The notes: generated by a model not told the origin, from the letters alone. A stretch of DNA of 17,524 nucleotides from Betaproteobacteria bacterium (GCA_003153335.1 PLYG01000527.1:3747-21270), one strand, 5' to 3'. Counted from the first letter of the stretch, positions 1-5,729 are shown. Made by a program: numbers and translations.

Positions 1-24
1 CAAATAAACTCGGGTGTTGTTCAT
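1..24 (-). CDS. Start of a further element gene, cut by the window edge
   Basis: An ATG at 24 overlaps the TGA stop of the preceding gene (stop at 21-23) in an ATGA arrangement. It opens a frame reading MNNTRVYL to the left edge. Only eight codons are visible, so no function can be given. The reason to call it is that every junction in the operon before it uses the same stop/start overlap. Confidence 0.4.
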
Positions 25-404
25 GGCGTCGCGCCGGTATGCTGGTCTAGCAGTTCCATCAGCGTGACCGGGTTGTAATAGGCATGCGGGATTTCGATCT
101 CGCCGACGGCCACCTGGTGGATGCCGATGGTCACCAGTACTGGGTCGCTGTCCGGGTCACTCACCACCAGTGCAATGCGCAACTTCGGATCAGCATCCAG
201 CATCGCCAGTGCCTTGACTCGCCGACGTTCGGTTGCCGGATCGGGCGTGCTCAGTGCATCCAGCAACTCAGCCTTGTGCGCCCGGATCAGTGCTCTGGTC
301 TCGTCCGTCAACGCGTCCTTGGGCGAAACGCGCAGCGCATCGCCGTCCATCTTGATGGTCAGCCCGGATTCCCGGAGTTGCATGAGTAGGTCTGATGCGC
401 CCAT
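21..404 (-). CDS. 127-aa protein with TubC_N-like docking domain
   Basis: Residues 1-50 (start MGASDLLMQLRESG, end HKAELLDAL) resemble the TubC N-terminal docking domain. That domain is known from NRPS/PKS assembly lines, where it mediates protein-protein contact between subunits. The pattern seen is a leucine-rich first helix, then a short beta hairpin around G-D-A-L-R-V, then two helices ending in an R-x-x-K-A-E-L-L motif. Residues 55-127 have no recognised domain. No NRPS gene is near. The ATG at 404 shares its A with the TGA stop of the primase-helicase gene (TGATG), so translation is probably coupled. A TTG one codon upstream (407) is a less likely start. The docking domain is recognised from memory of the family; a role as an adaptor for the replication protein is inference. 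Confidence 0.75.
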   Translation of the reverse strand: MGASDLLMQLRESGLTIKMDGDALRVSPKDALTDETRALIRAHKAELLDALSTPDPATERRRVKALAMLDADPKLRIALVVSDPDSDPVLVTIGIHQVAVGEIEIPHAYYNPVTLMELLDQHTGATP

Positions 405-2881
405 CAAAACACCTCGTCCTTGCCATTTTCGTTATTTTTCTCAGTTTCCCCCCTTTTATCCGCAACATCGCCACAACCCAGTACTGGCGCGGGTTTCGGT
501 GTTGCGGATAGCGTTTCGCTGCCGCAACGTGGCGGATCATCCGCAACACGTAGAACCGCATCAGCATTGACTTGTGGGGGTGTTGCGCTTGTGGTGGGGG
601 AAAAGGACAAATAACGCGCAAACGCTTCTTCAAACCTCTCGCGTGTGAACCCTTTGGGGGTGTTGAGTCCGATGCGGATAGTCCCGCTGATGATGTCAAA
701 CCCGGCCAGCCGCTTGGACACCTGACGCGGCGAAATGCGATTGCCACGATTGAAGGTGGCCCAGGGTCGCTCTTCGTCATCGCACAACGCAGTAATCAAG
801 TCGGCAGTGCTGATGCGGTCAACCCGCTTCAGCTCGAACACTTCCTTGATGTCGGCCAGCAACTCAGTCCCGGTGCTCATGGTCGGACTGTCAGAGCCCG
901 AGAGTTTCAGTGCAGCACGTCGCCCAAGTTCCGGCCAGGGGGCGCCGGCAACATCGGCAATGGCAAGTAGCGGTTCCCAATTGTCTTGGGCGCGATCGTT
1001 GAGACTGGCCGGCAGATTCGGACGTGCCTTGCGGATGGCCTCGCTGTGATCGTCGGCGAAACGGGCCAGCTTTTCGGCCAGTTCATCGAACAGTCCGGTT
1101 CCGGCATGGCGCAGGCGCGATACATTCTCATGGGGCAGTTTGCGCCGCAGTTCAAGCACAATCGCCCGATCCATCAGCGTGTCGGCCAAATGACCGATGC
1201 CGGCTAGTGCCTTGGCGCCCCACACGGAAAACTTGGTCGGTATGAAGTCCTCGCCGACAGTGCGCACGACGTAGGCCGAATCCCGCGTATGCCCGGCGTT
1301 GACGATGCCACGCAACTCCTCGTTGTCGCGCATGAAGCTATCGGCTTCGTCAATCAACAGCGTCGGCTTCCAGGCGTCCACAGCCCGGAACATCGCCGCC
1401 GGGCTGATGCTGCTGGCGGTCAGCGGTCGATAGGCCAGCTTCCCCAGGATGAACAACAGCAGAGACTTGCCGCACCGTTTTTCCGGCGCCGTGATAATCG
1501 CAAGAGGCGCGATCTGCACCACGTCCATGAGCCAGGTCATCGTCACCCACAACGCAACGGCGTCGGCGGTTTCCGGCTGGCAGATGATGAACTGGCGCAC
1601 GGTCGCCGATATTTCCGTCAACAGCGCCGCCGGGTTGACGGCGTGTTGCCACGGTTCCACATCCTGGAAGTCCATGCCACCGTCGTCATCCTGCTTACGC
1701 GCCGCCGTCACCAGCTTGTCCAGCGTGCCGGGTCGGACGCCTAACGTGCTGGCCTCAGCCTTGCGGATGCGGTCATACTCTAGTGGCGACAGTACGGCCA
1801 GGCGTTCGATAGTCGCGTCGTCTGGTGCGGGTTGATGCGTTGCTGCGTCCGGTCGCTTCGCGTTCGCTATGCAGCGTCCTACAGCCTCCGCGCCGTGCAA
1901 TCGCGCCAGGTCGTTGCAGTCTTTCGCATCCGTCGTCCGGTCGCTGCCAAAGTCTGGAATTGCCACCGATCCGCCAACATCAAGCGTCGCCTCGATTGCG
2001 TGCGGATCTGGTGCGCCGGTAGCCTTCACCAGATCGGCCAGGATCACCAGCACGGCCGCCGTATAGCGTACGCGCATCGCCTTCGCTACCGATGCCATGT
2101 TGCCCGCCGCCAGCGCCGCGATTGCCGGGTGTCCGCTGGCTTCCTTCGCAGATAACACCGTTGCCACGCCTTCGCCGATCAGCAGGGTAAGCCCGTCGCC
2201 GTTGCCATCAGGTAGCGCTTGCGCCGCCCAATATCCGCCAGCCTTCGCGCCGCCGAAAATAGCGTGTTTGCGTCCATCGCCGTCGATTAGTTCGCAGGTT
2301 GACATAGCGTCGCCGATCTTGACTGGTGCCACCAGTAAGCGCCCAACCAGTGGTTCGCCTTTCGACTTCGGCACATAGCCTAGGATCGCCGCGGCCGCGC
2401 CTGCGTCGATTTCCCACAAGGTAGCCACTGCGGAAACTTGCTTACGCAAAAGGTACGGGTTGCTGTCTGTTGCCGGTGTTGCCGCTTTCCGGATCGCCGC
2501 TTCGTTTCGCGCAGCCTTGGCACGATCGCGCGCTATGTCAGCTTCATCTTTCGCGGCCCGTTCCGCCGCAATCCGCCGCCGCTCTGCCTGTTGTTCTAGT
2601 GTCGGTCTGGTGTATGTATCATCGTCGCGCCAGCCGTGCGCCTTGGCTTCGTGGAACAGCGTTCCCGCTGTCACCTTGCCATTGCCGCGAATGCTTTTCC
2701 ACACGTCCTTCGCTGCTTTGGGGTCGAAGGATTCATCCTGTTGGCTCCATGCTTCCCACACGTCAAAGCCGGTATCGCCGAGTTCGGATTTAACCGCCAT
2801 GCCCATGCGCAGCCATGTATCCCGGTCACTGGCGGGTATGAATTGCAGGGCGTCGCGAGTGCGCTCGAGCGCGTCATGCAT
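404..2881 (-). CDS. PriCT_2/Toprim/DUF3631 primase-helicase of the element
   Basis: This 825-aa protein probably starts replication of the element. Residues 8-84 look like a primase C-terminal domain of the PriCT_2 type. Residues 95-135 are a charged, Ala/Arg-rich helix. Residues 225-335 are a Toprim-like domain with the IGEG motif (235-238) and an A-D-L-V-K segment (282-286) where a D-x-D motif is expected, so the second acid is not evident. An ATPase domain follows, with Walker A APEKRCGKS (465-473) and Walker B LLIDEADSF (508-516). Residues 590-760 match the DUF3631 helicase C-terminal region. The last 65 residues are low-complexity and hydrophilic. The ATG at 2881 lies inside the end of the 49-aa gene, with a G-rich Shine-Dalgarno-like stretch upstream. 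No archaeo-eukaryotic primase catalytic domain is seen, so priming by this protein alone is not assured. Confidence 0.88.
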   Translation of the reverse strand: MHDALERTRDALQFIPASDRDTWLRMGMAVKSELGDTGFDVWEAWSQQDESFDPKAAKDVWKSIRGNGKVTAGTLFHEAKAHGWRDDDTYTRPTLEQQAERRRIAAERAAKDEADIARDRAKAARNEAAIRKAATPATDSNPYLLRKQVSAVATLWEIDAGAAAAILGYVPKSKGEPLVGRLLVAPVKIGDAMSTCELIDGDGRKHAIFGGAKAGGYWAAQALPDGNGDGLTLLIGEGVATVLSAKEASGHPAIAALAAGNMASVAKAMRVRYTAAVLVILADLVKATGAPDPHAIEATLDVGGSVAIPDFGSDRTTDAKDCNDLARLHGAEAVGRCIANAKRPDAATHQPAPDDATIERLAVLSPLEYDRIRKAEASTLGVRPGTLDKLVTAARKQDDDGGMDFQDVEPWQHAVNPAALLTEISATVRQFIICQPETADAVALWVTMTWLMDVVQIAPLAIITAPEKRCGKSLLLFILGKLAYRPLTASSISPAAMFRAVDAWKPTLLIDEADSFMRDNEELRGIVNAGHTRDSAYVVRTVGEDFIPTKFSVWGAKALAGIGHLADTLMDRAIVLELRRKLPHENVSRLRHAGTGLFDELAEKLARFADDHSEAIRKARPNLPASLNDRAQDNWEPLLAIADVAGAPWPELGRRAALKLSGSDSPTMSTGTELLADIKEVFELKRVDRISTADLITALCDDEERPWATFNRGNRISPRQVSKRLAGFDIISGTIRIGLNTPKGFTRERFEEAFARYLSFSPTTSATPPQVNADAVLRVADDPPRCGSETLSATPKPAPVLGCGDVADKRGETEKNNENGKDEVF

Positions 2882-3023
2882 GGAGCACCCCCACCAGCCG
2901 CAACACGGCGAGAACTAAACAGACTCCAGCCTGACGCAAAAGTTGGCGGCGGTCGCTATACCTTTGGCGTGCCGTTTCCAGGTTGAAGGAAAGTCGCCAC
3001 GCCACAACGTCGAAGCGGGTCAT
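2874..3023 (-). CDS. 49-aa small protein, possible single membrane segment
   Basis: The ATG at 3023 overlaps the TGA of the 94-aa gene (stop 3020-3022, ATGA). The frame stays open for 49 codons and ends with TGA at 2874-2876, overlapping the primase-helicase start by 8 bases. The N-terminal half (MTRFDVVAWRL..., through RQRYSDRRQLLRQ) is basic. The C-terminal third (AGVCLVLAVLRLVGVLHA, 32-49) is hydrophobic and could be one membrane helix. Without this ORF the operon would have a 138-base gap, the only one in an otherwise gapless chain. I do not recognise the family. It could instead serve mainly to couple translation of the large downstream gene. Confidence 0.6.
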   Translation of the reverse strand: MTRFDVVAWRLSFNLETARQRYSDRRQLLRQAGVCLVLAVLRLVGVLHA

Positions 3024-3304
3024 GGCCGGACCTTCACGATGAAAGCGCAGCCGCCGTACTTGGCGATCTTGCGCCGGGTCGCGTGCGCCTCGGCTTCATC
3101 CGCATTGGTCGAAAACACCTTGACGCTGCCGGTGATCGCCGACGTGATGCGGACCTCGAATCGGGCTGCTTGCGCTGGTGTGGCCGCTGCGATATCCTGT
3201 CCGCTGTAGTCCTCAGAAATACCCGCCGTACCGACGCCCGCTTGCCCGCGGGCGTCCCCACGTCGGGGGTCGCCGCGCGACGACTCGCGATAGTCGGGGG
3301 TCAT
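3020..3304 (-). CDS. 94-aa hypothetical protein of the element operon
   Basis: The ATG at 3304 overlaps the TGA of the AlpA-like gene (stop 3301-3303, ATGA), which decides the start. Residues 1-40 are polar and Gly/Arg/Asp-rich (MTPDYRESSRGDPRRGD...) and probably disordered. Residues 47-94 look like a small folded domain: a beta strand RFEVRITSAITGSVKVF, a helix around DEAEAHATRRKIAKYGG, and a final strand AFIVKVRP. I do not recognise a named family. Its place between a regulator and the replication gene suggests a role in control or replication of the element, but this is inference. Confidence 0.7.
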   Translation of the reverse strand: MTPDYRESSRGDPRRGDARGQAGVGTAGISEDYSGQDIAAATPAQAARFEVRITSAITGSVKVFSTNADEAEAHATRRKIAKYGGCAFIVKVRP

Positions 3305-3504
3305 ACCGCGCGCTCAATAGGCTTTCGCGAGTCGAGATAGGACTTAATTCGGCTCAAGCGGTAGCCGAAGCGGCCGGGGCTCATCTCGACGGCTTCCGGC
3401 CAGTCTGAATCCGTGTGCTCGCGACGCCATGCCGTGACCGGCGAACACAGTAGGTACTCCCTCAGAGCGCGGCGGCGCGGGATGACAATGTCGATGTTAT
3501 CCAC
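3301..3504 (-). CDS. AlpA-like small DNA-binding regulator / excisionase
   Basis: This 67-aa protein has the size and layout of the AlpA/excisionase family of MerR-type winged helix proteins. A first helix (IPRRRALREYLLC) is followed by a recognition helix region (SPVTAWRREHTDSDWPEAV), a turn and wing (MSPGRFGYRLS), and a last helix (RIKSYLDSRK). The start is a GTG at 3504, chosen because a strong Shine-Dalgarno sequence (GGAGGG, about 3509-3515 on the complement) sits at ideal spacing and no ATG is available. In P4-like elements such proteins activate integrase expression or act in excision. It is the first gene of the replication operon, downstream of the AT-rich gap at 3505-3611. The family match is divergent, so excisionase versus regulator is not settled. 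Confidence 0.75.
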   Translation of the reverse strand: MDNIDIVIPRRRALREYLLCSPVTAWRREHTDSDWPEAVEMSPGRFGYRLSRIKSYLDSRKPIERAV

Positions 3505-3570
3505 GGTTTCCCTCCGTTAAATTGCAAACAGAAGGATTGCATATGCGACCTGCGGAAGTCATCCAAAAAC
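3505..3570 (-). promoter_or_regulatory. Presumed promoter/leader region of the AlpA operon
   Basis: The gap before the AlpA-like gene is AT-richer than its surroundings. It holds two copies of ATTGCA (3521-3526, 3536-3541), a third copy just outside (3591-3596), and an 8-bp palindrome GCATATGC (3539-3546). The gene's Shine-Dalgarno sequence is at the proximal end. A weak pair TTGGAT/TATGCA with 17-bp spacing can be read on the minus strand, but neither hexamer is good. The promoter position is a guess; the operator-like repeats are seen directly. Confidence 0.35.
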
Positions 3571-3600
3571 AACGTGCAGAAAAAAAAAGAATTGCACGTT
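3571..3600. promoter_or_regulatory. Inverted repeat around an A-tract: operator or terminator
   Basis: A perfect 8-bp inverted repeat (AACGTGCA at 3571-3578, TGCACGTT at 3593-3600) flanks a 14-base spacer containing nine consecutive A (3580-3588). On the minus strand it begins 12 bases after the stop of the 151-aa gene and is followed by GTTTTT, so it could be an intrinsic terminator of the integrase transcript. A bent A-tract between two half-sites also fits an operator for the AlpA operon. Confidence 0.5.
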
Positions 3601-3611
3601 AATTTATAGCG

Positions 3612-4067
3612 TCAACCTTTCTTGTTGCGGCCTTTGCGGGGATATAAGCGACCCTCAAAGGCACCTGGTCCAAGAAAATAGACTTGACCAGCTACCCTCA
3701 TTGCGAGCTTGTTTATTTCGCCCTTCGTCTCCGGCGGATACTTCAATCCGAGATTCTCCAGTACAGCGGAGTCGCCTTTAGCAATCAGCTTCTTAGCGAT
3801 CTCAAGCGTGCTTCGGAGTTCCTTGGGCTTGAGGTCGGGCCACCGGAACTTGCTCCGACTGATCGATAGCGTGCCGTCCAAGATGTCGGCGATCAGCTTC
3901 GCCAGCAACGGTTCGAGCGGGGGCACATTCGCTATCTTGGTGCGTTCCAAAGCCCGCAAGTAATCTAGCAATCGCACGGTGTCGTGGTGTTTTCTCGTGT
4001 AGGCGTCGATCTGGGATACGTAGCGGTCATCGCGGCCGGGCTTGCTGTCGTGGTCGTCGAGCTTCAT
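3612..4067 (-). CDS. 151-aa orphan protein coupled to the integrase
   Basis: The ATG at 4067 overlaps the integrase TGA (4064-4066, ATGA), so the two are co-translated. The protein is charged, mostly helical and free of cysteine. Its N-terminus is acidic and polar (MKLDDHDSKPGRDDRY). A helical middle contains LLDYLRALERTKI, PLLAKLIADIL and RSTLEIAKKLIAKGD, and the tail is strongly basic (GRLYPRKGRNKKG). The tail suggests nucleic-acid contact. I see no helix-turn-helix, nuclease or toxin motif and do not recognise a family. Its position suggests a recombination directionality factor, an integrase accessory protein or an element-specific function; none is shown by sequence. It is followed by the inverted repeat at 3571-3600. 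Confidence 0.75.
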   Translation of the reverse strand: MKLDDHDSKPGRDDRYVSQIDAYTRKHHDTVRLLDYLRALERTKIANVPPLEPLLAKLIADILDGTLSISRSKFRWPDLKPKELRSTLEIAKKLIAKGDSAVLENLGLKYPPETKGEINKLAMRVAGQVYFLGPGAFEGRLYPRKGRNKKG

Positions 4068-5344
4068 GCCGCCACCCGATCGTCCTGGGTGAAGGGCATC
4101 ACGTTGGCGCCCGGGCGAAGGGTTGTCAGGTGCGCCCCGAGGGTGTCAAGCGCCGCCCGGATCTCTTCCTTGAAGTCGTGCCGGTCATAGGTGCGGACGA
4201 TTTTGTTCTTTACCGCATGGCCGAGTGCCAATTCAGCGATATCGCGGGGCACTTTGAGCTTACTCAACAGCGTACGCGCCGATCTTCTTAGATCATGCGG
4301 GGTAAATTTGGCGACCCCATGTTTGGCGAGATGTGGCGCGGCGAGCAACACGGCGTGGGAGAGCATGTGCGTGGTTAGCGGCCGGCTGCCTTCGGTCGTC
4401 AGCACGAACACGGCGTTGCGGCCGTCGCTCTGCGCCTGTTCGATCAACGCCAGGGCCAACGCCGACAGCGGCACGACACGCCCCTGCTTTGTCTTGTCGA
4501 GTTCCGGCGGGATGGTCCAGGTCGTGGCCGACTCGTCAACATCTGCCCAAACCATGCCGCAAATCTCCCCGGGCCGGGCCGCTGTCGTCAACACCAGTTC
4601 GAGCGCCAGCTTGACATTGACCGAACAGGCCGTCGCTTGCAATGCGGCATAGAGCCCGCGCAACTCCGCCTCATCCCGTAGCGCGCGTGCCCGCGGCGCT
4701 TCCCTCACCACTTGCCGCACCAGCTTGACCGGGCTCGCGTCGACCAGAAATTGATCGGTGGCGAAATTGAACAGGGCGGCTAGTAACGTGCGGGTGCGGT
4801 TCGCCATAACCGGCCCCGTGGCTTCCACCTTGTTGAGCAGTGCCTTGATGTCTTTGGGTGTTACCTCGCCGACACGTCGCTCCCCTATCTCATCCAACAC
4901 ATAGGCCTTCATGATGCGCTTGTATTCGCCGACGGTGCGCTCGCGCAACCCGATGCACCGCTTCGCCTGGTACGCGGTCCACAGATCAGCAACAGTTCCG
5001 GCGCCGCGCCGCTCTTCCTTCCGCTGGCGCTTCACGTGCGCTGGGTCCAATTCTGCCGGCGGGATCACGTGCTGGTGAACCCTGATGTGCTTTGCACCCG
5101 CTACCTTCGCCATCACTTCGCCGTGTTGCGCGAGCGCCTGCTCCAGCGTCAGTGCGTCGGTGCTCCCGAGCGTGAGCATGCGGCAGGCACCATCGAAGCG
5201 ATAGGCGACGATGAACGAACGTGTCCCCTGCGGCGTGACCCGCAAGCCGAACCCGCGGGTCTTCGAGTCCCAGATGATGAAACGCTCAGGACGCGGCTTG
5301 ATGGCCTCGATTCCCTTGTGCGTGAACGGTATCCGTTGACTCAT
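4064..5344 (-). CDS. Tyrosine recombinase (integrase) with DUF4102-type N-terminus
   Basis: This 426-aa protein integrates and excises the element. Residues 1-90 match the arm-site-binding DUF4102 domain of P4/CP4-type integrases (PERFIIWDSKTRGFGLRVTP). Residues 115-205 form the SAM-like core-binding domain. Residues 220-400 form the catalytic domain with the full active site: R257 (in AARPGE), K284 or K286, H350 and R353 (HDLRR), H376 (LGH) and nucleophile Y386 (RTYDRH). The length is normal for the family and no key residue is missing. The start ATG at 5344 has a Shine-Dalgarno GAGAGG about 8 bases upstream. This type often targets tRNA genes, but none is visible here. Transcription runs from the boundary into the element, with the 151-aa gene coupled downstream. 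Confidence 0.95.
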   Translation of the reverse strand: MSQRIPFTHKGIEAIKPRPERFIIWDSKTRGFGLRVTPQGTRSFIVAYRFDGACRMLTLGSTDALTLEQALAQHGEVMAKVAGAKHIRVHQHVIPPAELDPAHVKRQRKEERRGAGTVADLWTAYQAKRCIGLRERTVGEYKRIMKAYVLDEIGERRVGEVTPKDIKALLNKVEATGPVMANRTRTLLAALFNFATDQFLVDASPVKLVRQVVREAPRARALRDEAELRGLYAALQATACSVNVKLALELVLTTAARPGEICGMVWADVDESATTWTIPPELDKTKQGRVVPLSALALALIEQAQSDGRNAVFVLTTEGSRPLTTHMLSHAVLLAAPHLAKHGVAKFTPHDLRRSARTLLSKLKVPRDIAELALGHAVKNKIVRTYDRHDFKEEIRAALDTLGAHLTTLRPGANVMPFTQDDRVAA

Positions 5345-5348
5345 TTTT

Positions 5349-5561
5349 TTACCTCTCGATCTGGGCTAGCAAATGGGCTAGCGTTTTGTAGTGAGTTGCA
5401 TTGAAAGCATCAAATGATTGCAGTGCAGTAATAATCTTGCCTGACGCCTCGACAGCATGGAAGAAAATTCGGTTCGCGGAATTAAATGAAATCGTTAGAA
5501 ACGGATTGTCACCTGTCATTGTTGTCAGTGGGTACGAAAAACGGGTGCCGCGCACTGTCAT
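5349..5561 (-). CDS. Possible 70-aa small protein upstream of the integrase
   Basis: A 70-codon minus-strand frame ends with TAA at 5349-5351, four bases before the integrase ATG, and its last codons form the integrase Shine-Dalgarno sequence. That spacing suggests coupling. The translation looks protein-like, with a plausible strand (PFLTISFNSANRIFFHAVEA) and a helix (HYKTLAHLLAQIER). Against it, the ATG at 5561 lies inside the LexA-like palindrome with a poorly spaced AGGA, and the second ATG (5519) has no ribosome site. The region must also hold the attachment site and promoter. No family is recognised. It may be real, a remnant, or chance. Confidence 0.35.
   Translation of the reverse strand: MTVRGTRFSYPLTTMTGDNPFLTISFNSANRIFFHAVEASGKIITALQSFDAFNATHYKTLAHLLAQIER
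5363..5382. repeat. Tandem GGGCTAGC repeat before the integrase
   Basis: GGGCTAGC occurs at 5363-5370 and again at 5375-5382, a 12-base period, 20-40 bases before the integrase start. Each copy contains the palindrome GCTAGC. The place and spacing suit integrase arm-type sites or an operator over the transcription start. Function is inferred from position only. Confidence 0.45.
5385..5413 (-). promoter_or_regulatory. Candidate integrase promoter
   Basis: On the minus strand TTGATG (5408-5413) and TACAAA (5385-5390) are separated by 17 bases. Each hexamer matches four of six consensus positions. Predicted initiation near 5378 gives a leader of roughly 35 bases and falls on the GGGCTAGC repeats, which would let a protein bound there block transcription. 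Confidence 0.3.
5513..5528. promoter_or_regulatory. Imperfect LexA-box-like operator
   Basis: CTGT at 5513-5516 and TCAG at 5525-5528 are separated by eight bases, one mismatch from the SOS consensus CTGT-N8-ACAG. Its first ten bases repeat those of the perfect site at 5555-5570, exactly 42 bp (about four helical turns) away. It could be a second LexA site or belong to an element-encoded repressor. Confidence 0.35.
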
Positions 5562-5570
5562 TCCTGACAG
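5555..5570. promoter_or_regulatory. LexA-box-like palindrome (CTGT-N8-ACAG)
   Basis: CTGT (5555-5558) and ACAG (5567-5570) flank eight bases, a perfect match to the invariant parts of the SOS box used by LexA in gamma- and betaproteobacteria. The symmetry extends to a 7-bp inverted repeat, 5554-5560 against 5565-5571, with a four-base centre. The central bases are not the AT-rich alternation of the strongest boxes. It sits about 210 bases upstream of the integrase start. SOS control of integrase is known for other integrative elements; here it is inference. Confidence 0.45.
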
Positions 5571-5606
5571 TAGGCAGCCATTCGCCCGGGCGGTACCGTA
5601 CGCACC

Positions 5607-5729
5607 ATGACGGAAATGGATGCGATACGGGATGCCATGCTCTGCAGTCTGACAACTATTAAAGCGACTCTTGCCGGCGCGCGCATGGCGCCGGCCGCCG
5701 TCGGTTCCGGCGTGGCCCGCGGATCATGA
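5607..5729 (+). CDS. Possible 40-codon upstream ORF coupled to the LuxR-type gene
   Basis: ATG at 5607 opens 40 codons (MTEMDAIRDAMLCSLTTIKA..., ending AVGSGVARGS) that stop at TGA 5727-5729, overlapping the regulator's ATG at 5726 as ATGA. The regulator itself has a poor ribosome site, so translation of this ORF could feed it. A second ATG at 5616 has a short GGA upstream. The later codons run through a strong GC hairpin (5673-5695). No family is recognised. The overlap may be chance, and the ORF has no strong ribosome site. Confidence 0.35.
   Translation: MTEMDAIRDAMLCSLTTIKATLAGARMAPAAVGSGVARGS
5673..5695. repeat. GC-rich hairpin before the LuxR-type gene
   Basis: A perfect 8-bp stem (GCCGGCGC at 5673-5680 with GCGCCGGC at 5688-5695) and a 7-base loop end 30 bases before the regulator's start. 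There is no T-run on either strand, so it is not a simple intrinsic terminator. A leader structure or operator is possible. Confidence 0.45.

Larger units (their letters stand above)
1..5575. mobile_element. Integrase end of an integrated satellite- or ICE-like element (partial)
   Basis: All genes from the left edge to the integrase are on the minus strand. They include a tyrosine recombinase with an arm-binding N-terminus, an AlpA-like small DNA-binding protein, and a PriCT_2/Toprim/DUF3631 primase-helicase, a set known from P4-like satellites and small integrative elements. From about 5.6 kb rightwards the genes are chromosomal. The right boundary is inferred to lie just upstream of the integrase, somewhere in 5345-5606; the exact core site cannot be fixed because the other end is outside the window. 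No tRNA gene is visible at this end. No structural, conjugation or cargo gene is seen in the visible part, so whether it is a satellite, prophage remnant or ICE is undecided. Confidence 0.75.
5345..5725. other. Element-chromosome junction region
   Basis: This stretch has no confidently called gene. From left to right it holds the GGGCTAGC repeats, a candidate integrase promoter, a doubtful 70-codon minus-strand frame, two LexA-box-like sites, a run of short palindromes at 5583-5602, and a 40-codon plus-strand frame that overlaps the luxR-type start. The left part is AT-richer than the right part, consistent with the element end passing into host DNA somewhere between about 5570 and 5610. I find no tRNA or tmRNA here. 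Confidence 0.5.

Noticed and set aside
5345..5725. tRNA gene as integrase target
   Set aside because: No T-loop GGTTCGA-like motif with matching arms or acceptor stem was found on either strand.
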